Positions 45,551-57,019 of a DNA stretch of 64,000 nt are shown here, one piece after another. The translations under genes and the position numbers were made by a program. Every line of letters starts with the position of its first letter. Within the stretch, counting starts at the first letter, position 1. This DNA is from Cepaea nemoralis (lineage: Eukaryota > Mollusca > Gastropoda > Stylommatophora > Helicidae), in assembly GCA_014155875.1 (NCBI GenBank), contig JACEFZ010028305.1, positions 65,001 to 129,000 of the forward strand, given 5' to 3'. The notes below the pieces were generated by a model. It searched no databases and was not told where the DNA came from. It saw nothing but the letters and a program-made list of their open reading frames with translations.

Positions 45551-46432
45551 ATGATGGCCACCAGTCAGAAAAATAGCTATCTATGTCACACCTGTGGTAA
45601 AAGCTTTACAAAAAACCGCAATCTTACACGTCACATTAACACCGCACACAAAACCACAACTCATACATGCCACCTCTGTGGCAATCTATACAACAGAAAA
45701 GACAACCTAAAATACCATATAAAAACACATCACCAGACTTCATCAACAACAACACCCGCAGCAAGCACGGACACTACCCCATCAACAGCAAACACGAACA
45801 ATACACTCTCAACAACAAACACGGATACTACACCCGCATCATGCAAAAGAAAAGCATCAGCAGACACACAACCATCAAAAAACCATAAACACGATAACGA
45901 GCAAGTGGTAGCAGAGGAACCCGACATAGAGATAGATGAGGAAGTAGAGATAGATGAGGAACTAAAGACCTTAGACAAACTCCCCGACGACGACGACATC
46001 CAACAGACATATAGAGACAACTGGGCAGCCCTTAGGACACATCAGAACATCAACAAACATATATCGACCTACAACTTTTTTCACCGACCAGACGCAGTAC
46101 AACCAATAGACTGGCCCGAGACATTAAAACCAGTATTTAGTAGCCAGACATGTCGCTTTAAGATAAATTATAGCCATCACATGATTTTAAGACATAAGGA
46201 AACGAATGAACTTAGATTTTACCATTCATCATCAAACAACGCCTGTGAACTCGACGTACCCTTTTTAGTAAACAACGAGCAAGAATTTGATGACTTTACA
46301 GCCATAGTCCAGGATAGTGACATGTTCAATAACGCCCTACACAACAGACCCGACACTAAGTACCTGGTAGAGACAATACCCGCGACTAGTTTCTATGTAT
46401 ATCACATCACTGAACATCCGATAGGTAGCTGA
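45551..46432 (+). CDS. two-finger C2H2 zinc-finger protein, left arm
   Basis: The frame opens at 45506 (308 codons). The ATG at 45554 or 45551 has the better context and yields a protein of about 292 residues. In 308-residue numbering, C2H2 finger 1 uses C27, C30, H43, H48 and finger 2 uses C55, C58, H71, H76. A Thr/Ser/Asn-rich linker (about 78-112) and a basic patch (CKRKA) follow, then an acidic stretch (DIEIDEEVEIDEEL). A compact C-terminal region of about 130 residues comes last (WAALRTHQNINKHISTYNFF, RFKINYSH, LRFYHSSSNNA, HPIG). From memory, that region resembles part of large C2H2 proteins linked with family-B DNA polymerases in selfish elements of cnidarians and other invertebrates; this is unverified. 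The stop directly after HPIG, where such proteins continue, suggests truncation or a splice donor (AG/GTAGCT). An AATAAA lies at about 46493. Both arms carry the identical frame. Confidence 0.75.
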   Translation: MMATSQKNSYLCHTCGKSFTKNRNLTRHINTAHKTTTHTCHLCGNLYNRKDNLKYHIKTHHQTSSTTTPAASTDTTPSTANTNNTLSTTNTDTTPASCKRKASADTQPSKNHKHDNEQVVAEEPDIEIDEEVEIDEELKTLDKLPDDDDIQQTYRDNWAALRTHQNINKHISTYNFFHRPDAVQPIDWPETLKPVFSSQTCRFKINYSHHMILRHKETNELRFYHSSSNNACELDVPFLVNNEQEFDDFTAIVQDSDMFNNALHNRPDTKYLVETIPATSFYVYHITEHPIGS

Positions 46433-46569
46433 AGCATTTCGTATAATGACATTATGTTTTGATATTTTTTTCTTGTTAAAAAAGTACTGTAAATAAACAG
46501 GTATAAACTATAACAGTGTGTTGTTTGTTGATTTCCTTTCGTGTTGACGGTGTATATAGTTGCCATGTG

Positions 46570-48080
46570 GTGAGAAAATGTTACATATTGAGGACAAAGT
46601 CAAGAAATATGTCAATAACACTAAGAAAAAGAGTAACCAAAATATAAAAAAGGCTGACCAAATTCAGAAATATCTCGACAAAACTCATGAAAAGTAGGAA
46701 AATTGTTAGTCAAATGTGAAAAATATGGTTCAAGTAGGAAATCATGTTAGCCAAAGGTGAAAACTATTGACCAAGTAAAGAAACTTCTCAGCCAAACTCA
46801 TAAAAAGTAGCACAAATTTGATAGCCCAAGGGGAAAATGGTGGCCGTATACAGAAATATCTCGACCAAACTTACAAAAAGTAGGAAAATATGTCGACTAA
46901 AGTAGGAACATTTGTTAGCCAAAGATGAAAAATATTGGTCAAGTAAAGAAATATCGCATCCAAACTTTTAAAATGTAGGAAACTTTATTAACCAAATGTG
47001 AAAAATATTGTCCAAGTAAAGACATGTTTCAACTAATCTTATAAATATGTCGTCCAAACTTATAAACATTAGGAAAATGTGTTAACCTAATGGGAAAAAT
47101 ATTGGCCAAGTGAAGAAATATCTCAACCATACTTATGAAAAGGAGAAAAATGTGTTATCCAAAAGGGAAAAATATTGTCCAAGTAAAGAAATGTTTCAAC
47201 TAGTCTTATAAATATGTCGTCTAAACTCATGAAAAGGAGAAAAATGTGTTATCCAAAAGGGAAAAATATTGACCAAGTGAAGAAATATCTCAACCATACT
47301 TATGAAAAGGAGAAAAATGTGTTATCCAAAAGGGAAAAATATTGTCCAAGTAAAGACATGTTTCAACTAGTCTTATAAATATGTCGTCTAAACTTATGAA
47401 AAGGAGAAAAATGTGTTATCCAAAAGGGAAAAATATTGACCAAGTGAAGAAATATCTCAACCATACTTATGAAAAGGAGAAAAATGTGTTAACCAAATGA
47501 GAAAAATATTGCCCAAGTGAAGAAAAATTTACACAAAACTTATAAAACTTAGGAAAATGTGTTAACCTAATGAGAAAAATATTGCCCAAGTGAAGAAAAA
47601 TTTACACAAAACTTATAAAACTTAGGAAAATCTGTTAACCTAATGAGAAAAATATTGCCCAAGTGAAGAAAAATTTACACAAAACGTATAAAACTTAGGA
47701 AAATGTGTTAACCTAATGAGAAAAATATTGCCCAAATGAAGAAAAATTTTACACAAATCTTATAAAACTTAGGAAAATGTGTTAACCTAATGAGAAAAAT
47801 ATTGCCCAAGTGAAGAAAAAATTTACACAAAACTTATAAAACTTAGGAAAATGTGTTAACCTAATGAGAAAATATTGCCCAAGTGAAGAAAACATTTACA
47901 CCAAACTTATGAAAAGTATGAAAATTTGTTAACCAAAGGGGAAAAAATATGGGCTAAACTATGAAGTATGTTGACCGAAGTAAGAAAATGTGTTAACCAA
48001 ATGGGGAAAAATGTTGGCCAAAACATGAAACATCTTAACCAAACTTATAAATATCTCGTGTAAACTTTTAAATAAGTAGG
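46570..48080. repeat. AT-rich tandem repeat, left arm
   Basis: About 1.5 kb of degenerate units containing AGGAAAATGTGTTAACC, GAGAAAAATATTGCCCAAG and TGAAGAAA. The units are most homogeneous between about 47500 and 47900 (68 to 70 bp) and more diverged toward the zinc-finger gene. Confidence 0.93.
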
Positions 48081-49068
48081 AAAAAAAATATTGCGTCTGT
48101 AGTTATGTCAAAAGTATCTTGAACTTTTATCTGAACAGACATTTCACAACACATAATCATCAACGTCAACACTTTCCCTCTTTTACGTTACCGAAAGTTT
48201 CAACTTACCATTCCAGAGTAGCTGCTAAAGACGCACTTATACATGCTAATCACCCATCTGGCCACACTCTTGGTTGTTGTCTTCTAACATAAAATATCTC
48301 TGTCTTTCGTAGATAGTCTTCACAACTTTTCCATGTCACAGCCCCAAGAACTGCAAACCTCCATTGTACATGAGCTCCAATAAAACAGTCATAACAACAT
48401 TTATGGTAATGCAATCTGTGGCTCCACCTGGGATAGTTTCAATATCATCTGAGTATTCGTCAGCAAAGAGCTATTACCCATGGCTGACATCTTCAACTTT
48501 CTATACCACAATGACACTAACCTTCCATTGTTCCATCTTTCAACAATACAAAGGGTGTTCTCGAAGTCTAACTAACATAATATTTCTTACTTTGGCCACC
48601 TCTTTCACACGTTGTCATTTCACAGCTGCGATAACGACAAGTCTGCAACCAACACTGTCTGTTATGAAGTCGACCTTTCTTAAAACCACGTCTGTCCTTA
48701 ATGAGCCCTTAAATACCCTCTACCAGATCTTATAACCGACTTTCAACGTTTCATACCAAATAACATTAACACTCTCTTTGATTACAGAACAACCGATTTT
48801 CTGCTGACTAGGCAGGTTTCTCAATCTAATGGAGATAAATCACCTGTCCTCCTAACATACTAGGCACTATTCTAGACAACGAATATGGTCATCAACCAGC
48901 ACCCCTAAGAAGAACTTGAAATCAGCAACAGAGATTGGGTTCCTGAGACGAATTCCTTGGACTACCAGAGTAACTAACGCTGATCGCCTAAAAGAGCCTA
49001 CAAAACATAGAGCCTTATATACATCAAACACAACAAACTCTTTCTTACTAACCCTAACTATACATCAT
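48081..49068. other. left arm, inner non-repeated part
   Basis: One 123-codon frame at 48364-48735 is shortened in the mirror copy by a 1-base difference. No domain is recognised on either strand, so I do not call a gene. Most of the arm-to-arm differences lie in and near this part. Confidence 0.5.
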
Positions 49069-49112
49069 CTAACCCTAACCCTAACCCCTAATCCTTAACC
49101 CTAACCCTAACC
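49069..49112. repeat. telomere-like CCCTAA array, left
   Basis: About seven CCCTAA units, two of them imperfect. The mirror array in the right arm reads TTAGGG. Confidence 0.9.
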
Positions 49113-49225
49113 ATACAGCAAAAACAACAAACTGTCTTAAGAGACATAGATACAAACCAGTGTTAGAAATGGAAAAAGTTAAATTTTAATTAAAATTTAA
49201 AACTAATAAATCGCAATTTTATTGC

Positions 49226-49304
49226 TCGCTTCACTTAATATACAGATATAGGCTAAGTATAGGTATAAGTTAGGTATAAGACGTATATCGAGGTTACATC
49301 TTGC
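49226..49304. other. 79-bp spacer at the centre of the palindrome
   Basis: Unique, AT-rich, non-palindromic. It contains repeated GGTATAAG. The flanking arm sequence starts at ATTGC/GCAAT. Confidence 0.85.
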
Positions 49305-49417
49305 GCAATAAAAGTGCGATTTATTAGTTTTAAATTTTAATTAAAATTTAACTTTTTCCATTTCTAACACTGGTTTGTATCTATGTCTCTTAAGACAGTT
49401 TGTTGTTTTTGCTGTAT

Positions 49418-49461
49418 GGTTAGGGTTAGGGTTAAGGATTAGGGGTTAGGGTTAGGGTTAG
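49418..49461. repeat. telomere-like TTAGGG array, right
   Basis: Mirror of 49069-49112. Confidence 0.9.
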
Positions 49462-50449
49462 ATGATGTATAGTTAGGGTTAGTAAGAAAGAGTTTGTTGT
49501 GTTTGATGTATATAAGGCTCTATGTTTTGTAGGCTCTTTTAGGCGATCAGCGTTAGTTACTCTGGTAGTCCAAGGAATTCGTCTCAGGAACCCAATCTCT
49601 GTTGCTGATTTCAAGTTCTTCTTAGGGGTGCTGGTTGATGACCATATTCGTTGTCTAGAATAGTGCCTAGTATGTTAGGAGGACAGGTGATTTATCTCCA
49701 TTAGATTGAGAAACCTGCCTAGTCAGCAGAAAATCGGTTGTTCTGTAATCAAAGAGAGTGTTAATGTTATTTGGTATGAAACGTTGAAAGTCGGTTATAA
49801 GATCTGGTAGAGGGTATTTAAGGGCTCATTAAGACAGACGTGGTTTTAAGAAAGGTCGACTTCATAACAGACAGTGTTGGTTGCAGACTTGTTGTTATCG
49901 CAGCTGTGAAATGACAACGTGTGAAAGAGGTGGTCAAAGTAAGAAATATTATGTTAGTTAGACTTCGAGAACACCCTTTGTATTGTTGAAAGATGGAACA
50001 ATGGAAGGTTAGTGTCATTGTGGTATAGAAAGTTGAAGATGTCAGCCATGGGTAATAGCTCTTTGCTGACGAATACTCAGATGATATTGAAACTATCCCA
50101 GGTGGAGCCACAGATTGCATTACCATAAATGTTGTTATGACTGTTTTATTGGAGCTCATGTACAATGGAGGTTTGCAGTTCTTGGGGCTGTGACATGGAA
50201 AAGTTGTGAAGACATCTACGAAAGACAGAGATATTTTATGTTAGAAGACAACAACCAAGAGTGTGGCCAGATGGGTGATTAGCATGTATAAGTGCGTCTT
50301 TAGCAGCTACTCTGGAATGGTAAGTTGAAACTTTCGGTAACGTAAAAGAGGGAAAGTGTTGACGTTGATGATTATGTGTTGTGAAATGTCTGTTCAGATA
50401 AAAGTTCAAGATACTTTTGACATAACTACAGACGCAATATTTTTTTTCC

Positions 50450-51960
50450 TACTTATTTAAAAGTTTACACGAGATATTTATAAGTTTGGTTAAGATGTTT
50501 CATGTTTTGGCCAACATTTTTCCCCATTTGGTTAACACATTTTCTTACTTCGGTCAACATACTTCATAGTTTAGCCCATATTTTTTCCCCTTTGGTTAAC
50601 AAATTTTCATACTTTTCATAAGTTTGGTGTAAATGTTTTCTTCACTTGGGCAATATTTTCTCATTAGGTTAACACATTTTCCTAAGTTTTATAAGTTTTG
50701 TGTAAATTTTTTCTTCACTTGGGCAATATTTTTCTCATTAGGTTAACACATTTTCCTAAGTTTTATAAGATTTGTGTAAAATTTTTCTTCATTTGGGCAA
50801 TATTTTTCTCATTAGGTTAACACATTTTCCTAAGTTTTATACGTTTTGTGTAAATTTTCTTCACTTGGGCAATATTTTTCTCATTAGGTTAACAGATTTT
50901 CCTAAGTTTTATAAGTTTTGTGTAAATTTTTCTTCACTTGGGCAATATTTTTCTCATTAGGTTAACACATTTTCCTAAGTTTTATAAGTTTTGTGTAAAT
51001 TTTTCTTCACTTGGGCAATATTTTTCTCATTTGGTTAACACATTTTTCTCCTTTTCATAAGTATGGTTGAGATATTTCTTCACTTGGTCAATATTTTTCC
51101 CTTTTGGATAACACATTTTTCTCCTTTTCATAAGTTTAGACGACATATTTATAAGACTAGTTGAAACATGTCTTTACTTGGACAATATTTTTCCCTTTTG
51201 GATAACACATTTTTCTCCTTTTCATAAGTATGGTTGAGATATTTCTTCACTTGGTCAATATTTTTCCCTTTTGGATAACACATTTTTCTCCTTTTCATGA
51301 GTTTAGACGACATATTTATAAGACTAGTTGAAACATTTCTTTACTTGGACAATATTTTTCCCTTTTGGATAACACATTTTTCTCCTTTTCATAAGTATGG
51401 TTGAGATATTTCTTCACTTGGCCAATATTTTTCCCATTAGGTTAACACATTTTCCTAATGTTTATAAGTTTGGACGACATATTTATAAGATTAGTTGAAA
51501 CATGTCTTTACTTGGACAATATTTTTCACATTTGGTTAATAAAGTTTCCTACATTTTAAAAGTTTGGATGCGATATTTCTTTACTTGACCAATATTTTTC
51601 ATCTTTGGCTAACAAATGTTCCTACTTTAGTCGACATATTTTCCTACTTTTTGTAAGTTTGGTCGAGATATTTCTGTATACGGCCACCATTTTCCCCTTG
51701 GGCTATCAAATTTGTGCTACTTTTTATGAGTTTGGCTGAGAAGTTTCTTTACTTGGTCAATAGTTTTCACCTTTGGCTAACATGATTTCCTACTTGAACC
51801 ATATTTTTCACATTTGACTAACAATTTTCCTACTTTTCATGAGTTTTGTCGAGATATTTCTGAATTTGGTCAGCCTTTTTTATATTTTGGTTACTCTTTT
51901 TCTTAGTGTTATTGACATATTTCTTGACTTTGTCCTCAATATGTAACATTTTCTCACCAC
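50450..51960. repeat. AT-rich tandem repeat, right arm
   Basis: Mirror of 46570-48080, with one A fewer in a homopolymer at about 50855. Confidence 0.93.
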
Positions 51961-52094
51961 ATGGCAACTATATACACCGTCAACACGAAAGGAAATCAAC
52001 AAACAACACACTGTTATAGTTTATACCTGTTTATTTACAGTACTTTTTTAACAAGAAAAAAATATCAAAACATAATGTCATTATACGAAATGCT

Positions 52095-52976
52095 TCAGCT
52101 ACCTATCGGATGTTCAGTGATGTGATATACATAGAAACTAGTCGCGGGTATTGTCTCTACCAGGTACTTAGTGTCGGGTCTGTTGTGTAGGGCGTTATTG
52201 AACATGTCACTATCCTGGACTATGGCTGTAAAGTCATCAAATTCTTGCTCGTTGTTTACTAAAAAGGGTACGTCGAGTTCACAGGCGTTGTTTGATGATG
52301 AATGGTAAAATCTAAGTTCATTCGTTTCCTTATGTCTTAAAATCATGTGATGGCTATAATTTATCTTAAAGCGACATGTCTGGCTACTAAATACTGGTTT
52401 TAATGTCTCGGGCCAGTCTATTGGTTGTACTGCGTCTGGTCGGTGAAAAAAGTTGTAGGTCGATATATGTTTGTTGATGTTCTGATGTGTCCTAAGGGCT
52501 GCCCAGTTGTCTCTATATGTCTGTTGGATGTCGTCGTCGTCGGGGAGTTTGTCTAAGGTCTTTAGTTCCTCATCTATCTCTACTTCCTCATCTATCTCTA
52601 TGTCGGGTTCCTCTGCTACCACTTGCTCGTTATCGTGTTTATGGTTTTTTGATGGTTGTGTGTCTGCTGATGCTTTTCTTTTGCATGATGCGGGTGTAGT
52701 ATCCGTGTTTGTTGTTGAGAGTGTATTGTTCGTGTTTGCTGTTGATGGGGTAGTGTCCGTGCTTGCTGCGGGTGTTGTTGTTGATGAAGTCTGGTGATGT
52801 GTTTTTATATGGTATTTTAGGTTGTCTTTTCTGTTGTATAGATTGCCACAGAGGTGGCATGTATGAGTTGTGGTTTTGTGTGCGGTGTTAATGTGACGTG
52901 TAAGATTGCGGTTTTTTGTAAAGCTTTTACCACAGGTGTGACATAGATAGCTATTTTTCTGACTGGTGGCCATCAT
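52095..52976 (-). CDS. two-finger C2H2 zinc-finger protein, right arm
   Basis: Mirror copy of the left-arm frame (full open frame 52095-53021; likely start at 52976 or 52973). The encoded 308-residue reading is identical to the left copy. Domain order and the early stop after HPIG are as described there. The two genes converge on the spacer. If both are expressed, their transcripts would be indistinguishable, and run-through toward the centre would produce RNA that can fold on itself. Confidence 0.75.
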   Translation of the reverse strand: MMATSQKNSYLCHTCGKSFTKNRNLTRHINTAHKTTTHTCHLCGNLYNRKDNLKYHIKTHHQTSSTTTPAASTDTTPSTANTNNTLSTTNTDTTPASCKRKASADTQPSKNHKHDNEQVVAEEPDIEIDEEVEIDEELKTLDKLPDDDDIQQTYRDNWAALRTHQNINKHISTYNFFHRPDAVQPIDWPETLKPVFSSQTCRFKINYSHHMILRHKETNELRFYHSSSNNACELDVPFLVNNEQEFDDFTAIVQDSDMFNNALHNRPDTKYLVETIPATSFYVYHITEHPIGS

Positions 52977-53021
52977 GATAGAAAAAATGTAGTAGTATTT
53001 GATGATACGGTGATAAAGCAA

Positions 53022-55945
53022 TAAGTTGGTTCCAGTAGCTGATGTGTTAGTTGTGATACTACGACAATATTATCCAACACAGTTATCGCTTGTGGTATTA
53101 GATAACGATTCAGTGACAGCGCAATAATCTCGTGACGCTGTAATGACTAAGGTATAATGATCAACCACAATATGTTTTGTGTAGCTTCCTGTAGTTTTTT
53201 TCACGTTTTCGCAAGTCGTTGTAAGCACTGGTCGCCAAATAGCTGTGAAGAAGGGTAAAATCATTATATTTTACATTTTTTCACAACCATAAGACAATCA
53301 TGACTATAGTATATCTACAGAAATTATTTCATATCACATAACTTTTAAGACATATTAAAAGGAATATTTTGATCTTTTGCTGTCCCTTGTAGTAAAATAT
53401 TTATTTGTTTCTGTTGATCCCGTCCATACAATGGGTCTTCTCCATGACTATATGCTTTTCCTCTTGTGCTAGCAGCGGCTTGTTTCGTAATGCTGTTCTT
53501 TGTGTTATTTATATGGCATATCAAGGTGTACTATACTAATGAGCAAAGGTGACTATGCCCCCTAATACCTAGGAGTGAAATATTTAGTGTTGCTCCTTTA
53601 GTGAAAAACAATGGTGAATGCAGACCAATAATTTGTGGTAGACTGTCAGAGATTTCTTTTTTCTTGTATGTACCTCTGTAAGGTAGCTTTTTTCCTGGTT
53701 ATGTCAGCAAATTTTCACTCTGGTGAAACGATAAAGATTTTTGTTTTTTACACACGGGATATCATATTGTAAGCTTTACATGAATTTGACACCACATATT
53801 TGATTTTTATGTAGCCTTGGCACAATGTGAAGAGACACATTATTTTTAGACCGTGTATCTTAGTGATTTACATTGATACATTAGTGACCACAGAGAATGA
53901 CTCTAAGTTGTCCTGTGGCTGCAAGTTTTTCACTCAGACAGCTCAGTTTGTGTCAGCACCTTTTCACTCTGGAGAACCAGTGTACTTTAATGAGCGGATA
54001 TATGATCCATAAATATTGAATAGTTGAATACATGATACATCCTGTTTCATATACATAAGTTAGTGCGCAGAAAGATGACGTCCTTGTGGCTGGCTACGTA
54101 ATTAGTGACCATAGATCCTTGTCTTACACTGTTCAATACACTTAGTGGAGATAGGAGAGACAAGTAGATGACTTGATCCCCCTACTACACATACCTCTGT
54201 GAGTGACAGAATTGCGTTGCTCCAACACTGCGTGGTTGATGTGTCTTCTCTTATGTTCAAATCTGTCGAACCAGAATCAGGATACTTTTAGTGAACAGAA
54301 AACGGAAAACATAAAAACATGGTTGATATACTTTAGTGAAAAACACACTTGTTCATATGTATACATTACATAGTTAGAATGCACCACATCATCTACCATC
54401 ACTTACCCTACATCATAGACAGCATAAGGACGACCGAGAAACAGACACTCACATAGATTGACACAAAGTGGTTAGTAGGTCACCTGTGCTTTCAGTAGTC
54501 ATCTACATATATTATTATTGTATAAACCCGTATTCACCACAGTATACTAGTATAGCGTTAATTTCCGTGGTAAGAGCGTCAGTTTGCCGACTACTAGCTA
54601 GTATTTATCGCCGTTGTACTACGCTGGTATGATCTGAGAGACTACTACATCGTAGAGCGACTCTGTATATCACACTCTACTTACCACAGCTGTTTCTTTA
54701 GTGAGGTATTTTCGATAGCCCTTGTTGCAAACACAGTGTCCTTAGCCGACATTTGAGCTCCTTTATAATGACGTTGAGTCAAACTATACAACAACCAGTG
54801 CAATCCGGTTAGACGTATACAGTAAAACACCTAGATATTCTCATTAAAACATGTATAGTCAGAGGTTTGTATCGTTATACAGTGGTCTTACCATGCGTTG
54901 ATTTAGAGTGTTTACAGTCCCACCCCCAAAAACATGTCTGGGCATGTATACCGTGGTTATGTCACGATGAGTCATTCATGGTTTTCCCCAAAACATGTCT
55001 GAATACGTTCAATCATGTTCACCGCCGACATCGCCTTGCGCTGAGTCACCCAGGAGCTCACCTTCAAGTCAGCCGACTATGAGTTCATGCTTCAGCTTTT
55101 ACTATGAGCCTTAACCTCGGGTGTTCTAATATTGCTGTCGGAGTATTTATCTAGCAACCCTGCCCCTCGTCTACCCCGTAACAAGGATCAGAAGTACTTA
55201 TCTAACCTTTCCTCCATTCTCTCACCTCTTAACAACGAATTTCACTAATCCATACTCACTACATTCAATACTATCGGCCATCCTTACCTTTTTAAGGTTT
55301 TCATTTGTAACTCGTATGATGATAGTGAATAAACCGTTACGACTCTCTACATACCATATACCAACCCTACTTACCTTTTACTTATCACGGTTTTCCTATG
55401 ACACTCGGCGCGGCTCGTGGGTTCGAACCCCCCTCGCCCCACCCCATGCGCCGCCCCCTTCGCACCCCACCCCGGCGCGCCCACCCTACGTTCACCCGCA
55501 TCCTAGACGCTCCCGCGGAGATACACTGTACCCCTAAACCTTACACAGCCCCAATGTATTGTTGATAGTCTTACGCCCGGCCCTATATAGATAAAATAGA
55601 TGAGAACAATAAAAGGGAAAGAAACCGAGGAAGAGCACTGTAACCCTAATACACATTCAATCACATGCTGTTAGTTTTTAAGCCCCGCCCACTACAACAA
55701 TAATTAACAGTAATCATTACATTTAAAAAAATAAATAAATAAATAAAATTCTCAACCCAAAAAGGGGAGGTAATAACGCAAGAAAGCATTAAATTATGTA
55801 TTCCTGAGTTATATCCCTTGCCCCGAAGGAGTCGCTTTTTGACGTCACGGCTCAGGAGCTATACTTTTTATATAAGGATTTTACTAGGTCAATCCAGCAC
55901 CACACTCCGGAAATGCGACTCAAATACCACCTATCCTACTACTAA
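53022..55945. other. right arm, outer part
   Basis: Mirror of 42582-45505. No additional gene is seen. A CRE-like TGACGTCA lies at 55840-55847 and a TATA-like TTTTTATATAAGG at about 55865. Confidence 0.5.
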
Positions 55946-56690
55946 CATTTCCTCATACACATTTTAGGTTCATCTGGGAGCCCAAGTCTACGTTTATACA
56001 AATCCCGCCTCAATGGCTCGGGCTGGCGAGCACGGGTGATGAATACAAGTCGATGAATGTAGGTACCAGGGAGCGGCGGCGGGACATCAGTAAAATTATC
56101 CACGGAGAGGTAGCGTTGTCTTCCCTCCTTCTAACCATCATCGTTGGATCTGTGTATAGCCCGGGTTCCCAAACTGTTGGTCGTGATTCCCAAGGCAGTA
56201 GCAAAGTGCTTTCTCAGGAGAGAAGTGTGTCGGCTTGGGGGTGCCTCGGTTACTTTTATTTGCAATTATTTTTGTAAGAAAATTTTACAACGTTTTTGAA
56301 CGTTTGTGTCCAATACGGCCTCACTGGAATGTTCCACTAGTATCTGCATAACTTACGTTTTTGTTTCCTAAGCGAAAGGAAGTGATTAAATATCCACTAA
56401 TAATTATATTTAACATAAGGCTGAGATTCGACGCATTTTTTCTTTTAACAAAGGCCAAATAGACTGCATGATAAGGATGATTTGAGGCTAGCCTAACACA
56501 TACTAGGCTGCGAATTTTGAGGCTGGCGGGGAGGCAAGTACAATCATGGCATTACATATTTATCATTATCAGGTCATTTTCAGAACGTAGTTCTCATCTC
56601 AACCAGCTGGAAAGACTCTAGATCTTTCACTTGCTCCAATGCCTTGTGCATTTTAATTTCCAGTATCTGTCGGCCGTTGCCTCGTCTACA
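55946..56690. other. gene-free stretch right of palindrome
   Basis: Nothing supported except a weak tRNA-like stretch around 56012-56035. It is unrelated to the left flank of the palindrome. Confidence 0.4.
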
Positions 56691-56935
56691 AGAAACTATA
56701 GCTTTCAAATCTATAACAATGGTTTCCACTACTAGGAACTACGGCCTCCGCTACAAGAAACCATAGCTTCCACCACAAGAAACCATAGATTTCATTACAA
56801 GAAACCATAGCTTCCACTACAAGAAACCATAGCTTCCACTACAAGAACCATAACTTCCACTACTATAAACCATAGCTTCCACTACAAGAAACCATAGCTT
56901 CCACTACAAGAAACCATAGCTTCCACGTAAGCAAC
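56690..56935. repeat. 22-bp minisatellite
   Basis: Units CCACTACAAGAAACCATAGC plus TT with moderate variation, about ten copies. Confidence 0.93.
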
Positions 56936-57019
56936 ATACGGAGAACTTGAACTTTTGGCATTCCATTATCATCATTACCACAAATGAAGGTCGGCTGTAA
57001 TCATTCGCCAACATCCCCT

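Larger units (their letters stand above)
42582..55945. repeat. 13.36-kb near-perfect palindrome (possible giant inverted-repeat element)
   Basis: The left arm 42582-49225 and the right arm 49305-55945 are reverse complements around a 79-bp spacer (49226-49304). Mirror coordinates sum to 98,527 in the outer parts and 98,530 at the centre, meaning the left arm has only three net extra bases. Paired frames in both arms are identical except near the centre. The arms end abruptly at TTAGTAGTAGGATAGG on both sides, with unrelated sequence beyond. CA directly abuts both ends, and TTTCCT occurs a few bases outside both ends. No transposase, integrase or polymerase is visible. Confidence 0.95.

Noticed and set aside
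49069..49461. Head-to-head telomere fusion at the palindrome centre
   Set aside because: A fusion would read TTAGGG then CCCTAA on one strand; here the order is CCCTAA, spacer, TTAGGG.
48364..50165. 123- and 115-codon frames in the inner arms
   Set aside because: No domain, and the frame is broken by a one-base difference between the arms. The opposite strand is equally unconvincing.
42582..55945. Calling the palindrome a Polinton/Maverick
   Set aside because: No protein-primed DNA polymerase, integrase, ATPase or capsid frame is present, and the ends do not start with the usual Polinton bases. Only the possible 6-bp duplication fits.
42582..55945. Dismissing the palindrome as a missed-adapter sequencing artefact
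   Set aside because: It cannot be excluded without reads, but sharp mirrored ends inside different flanks and a unique 79-bp spacer argue against it.
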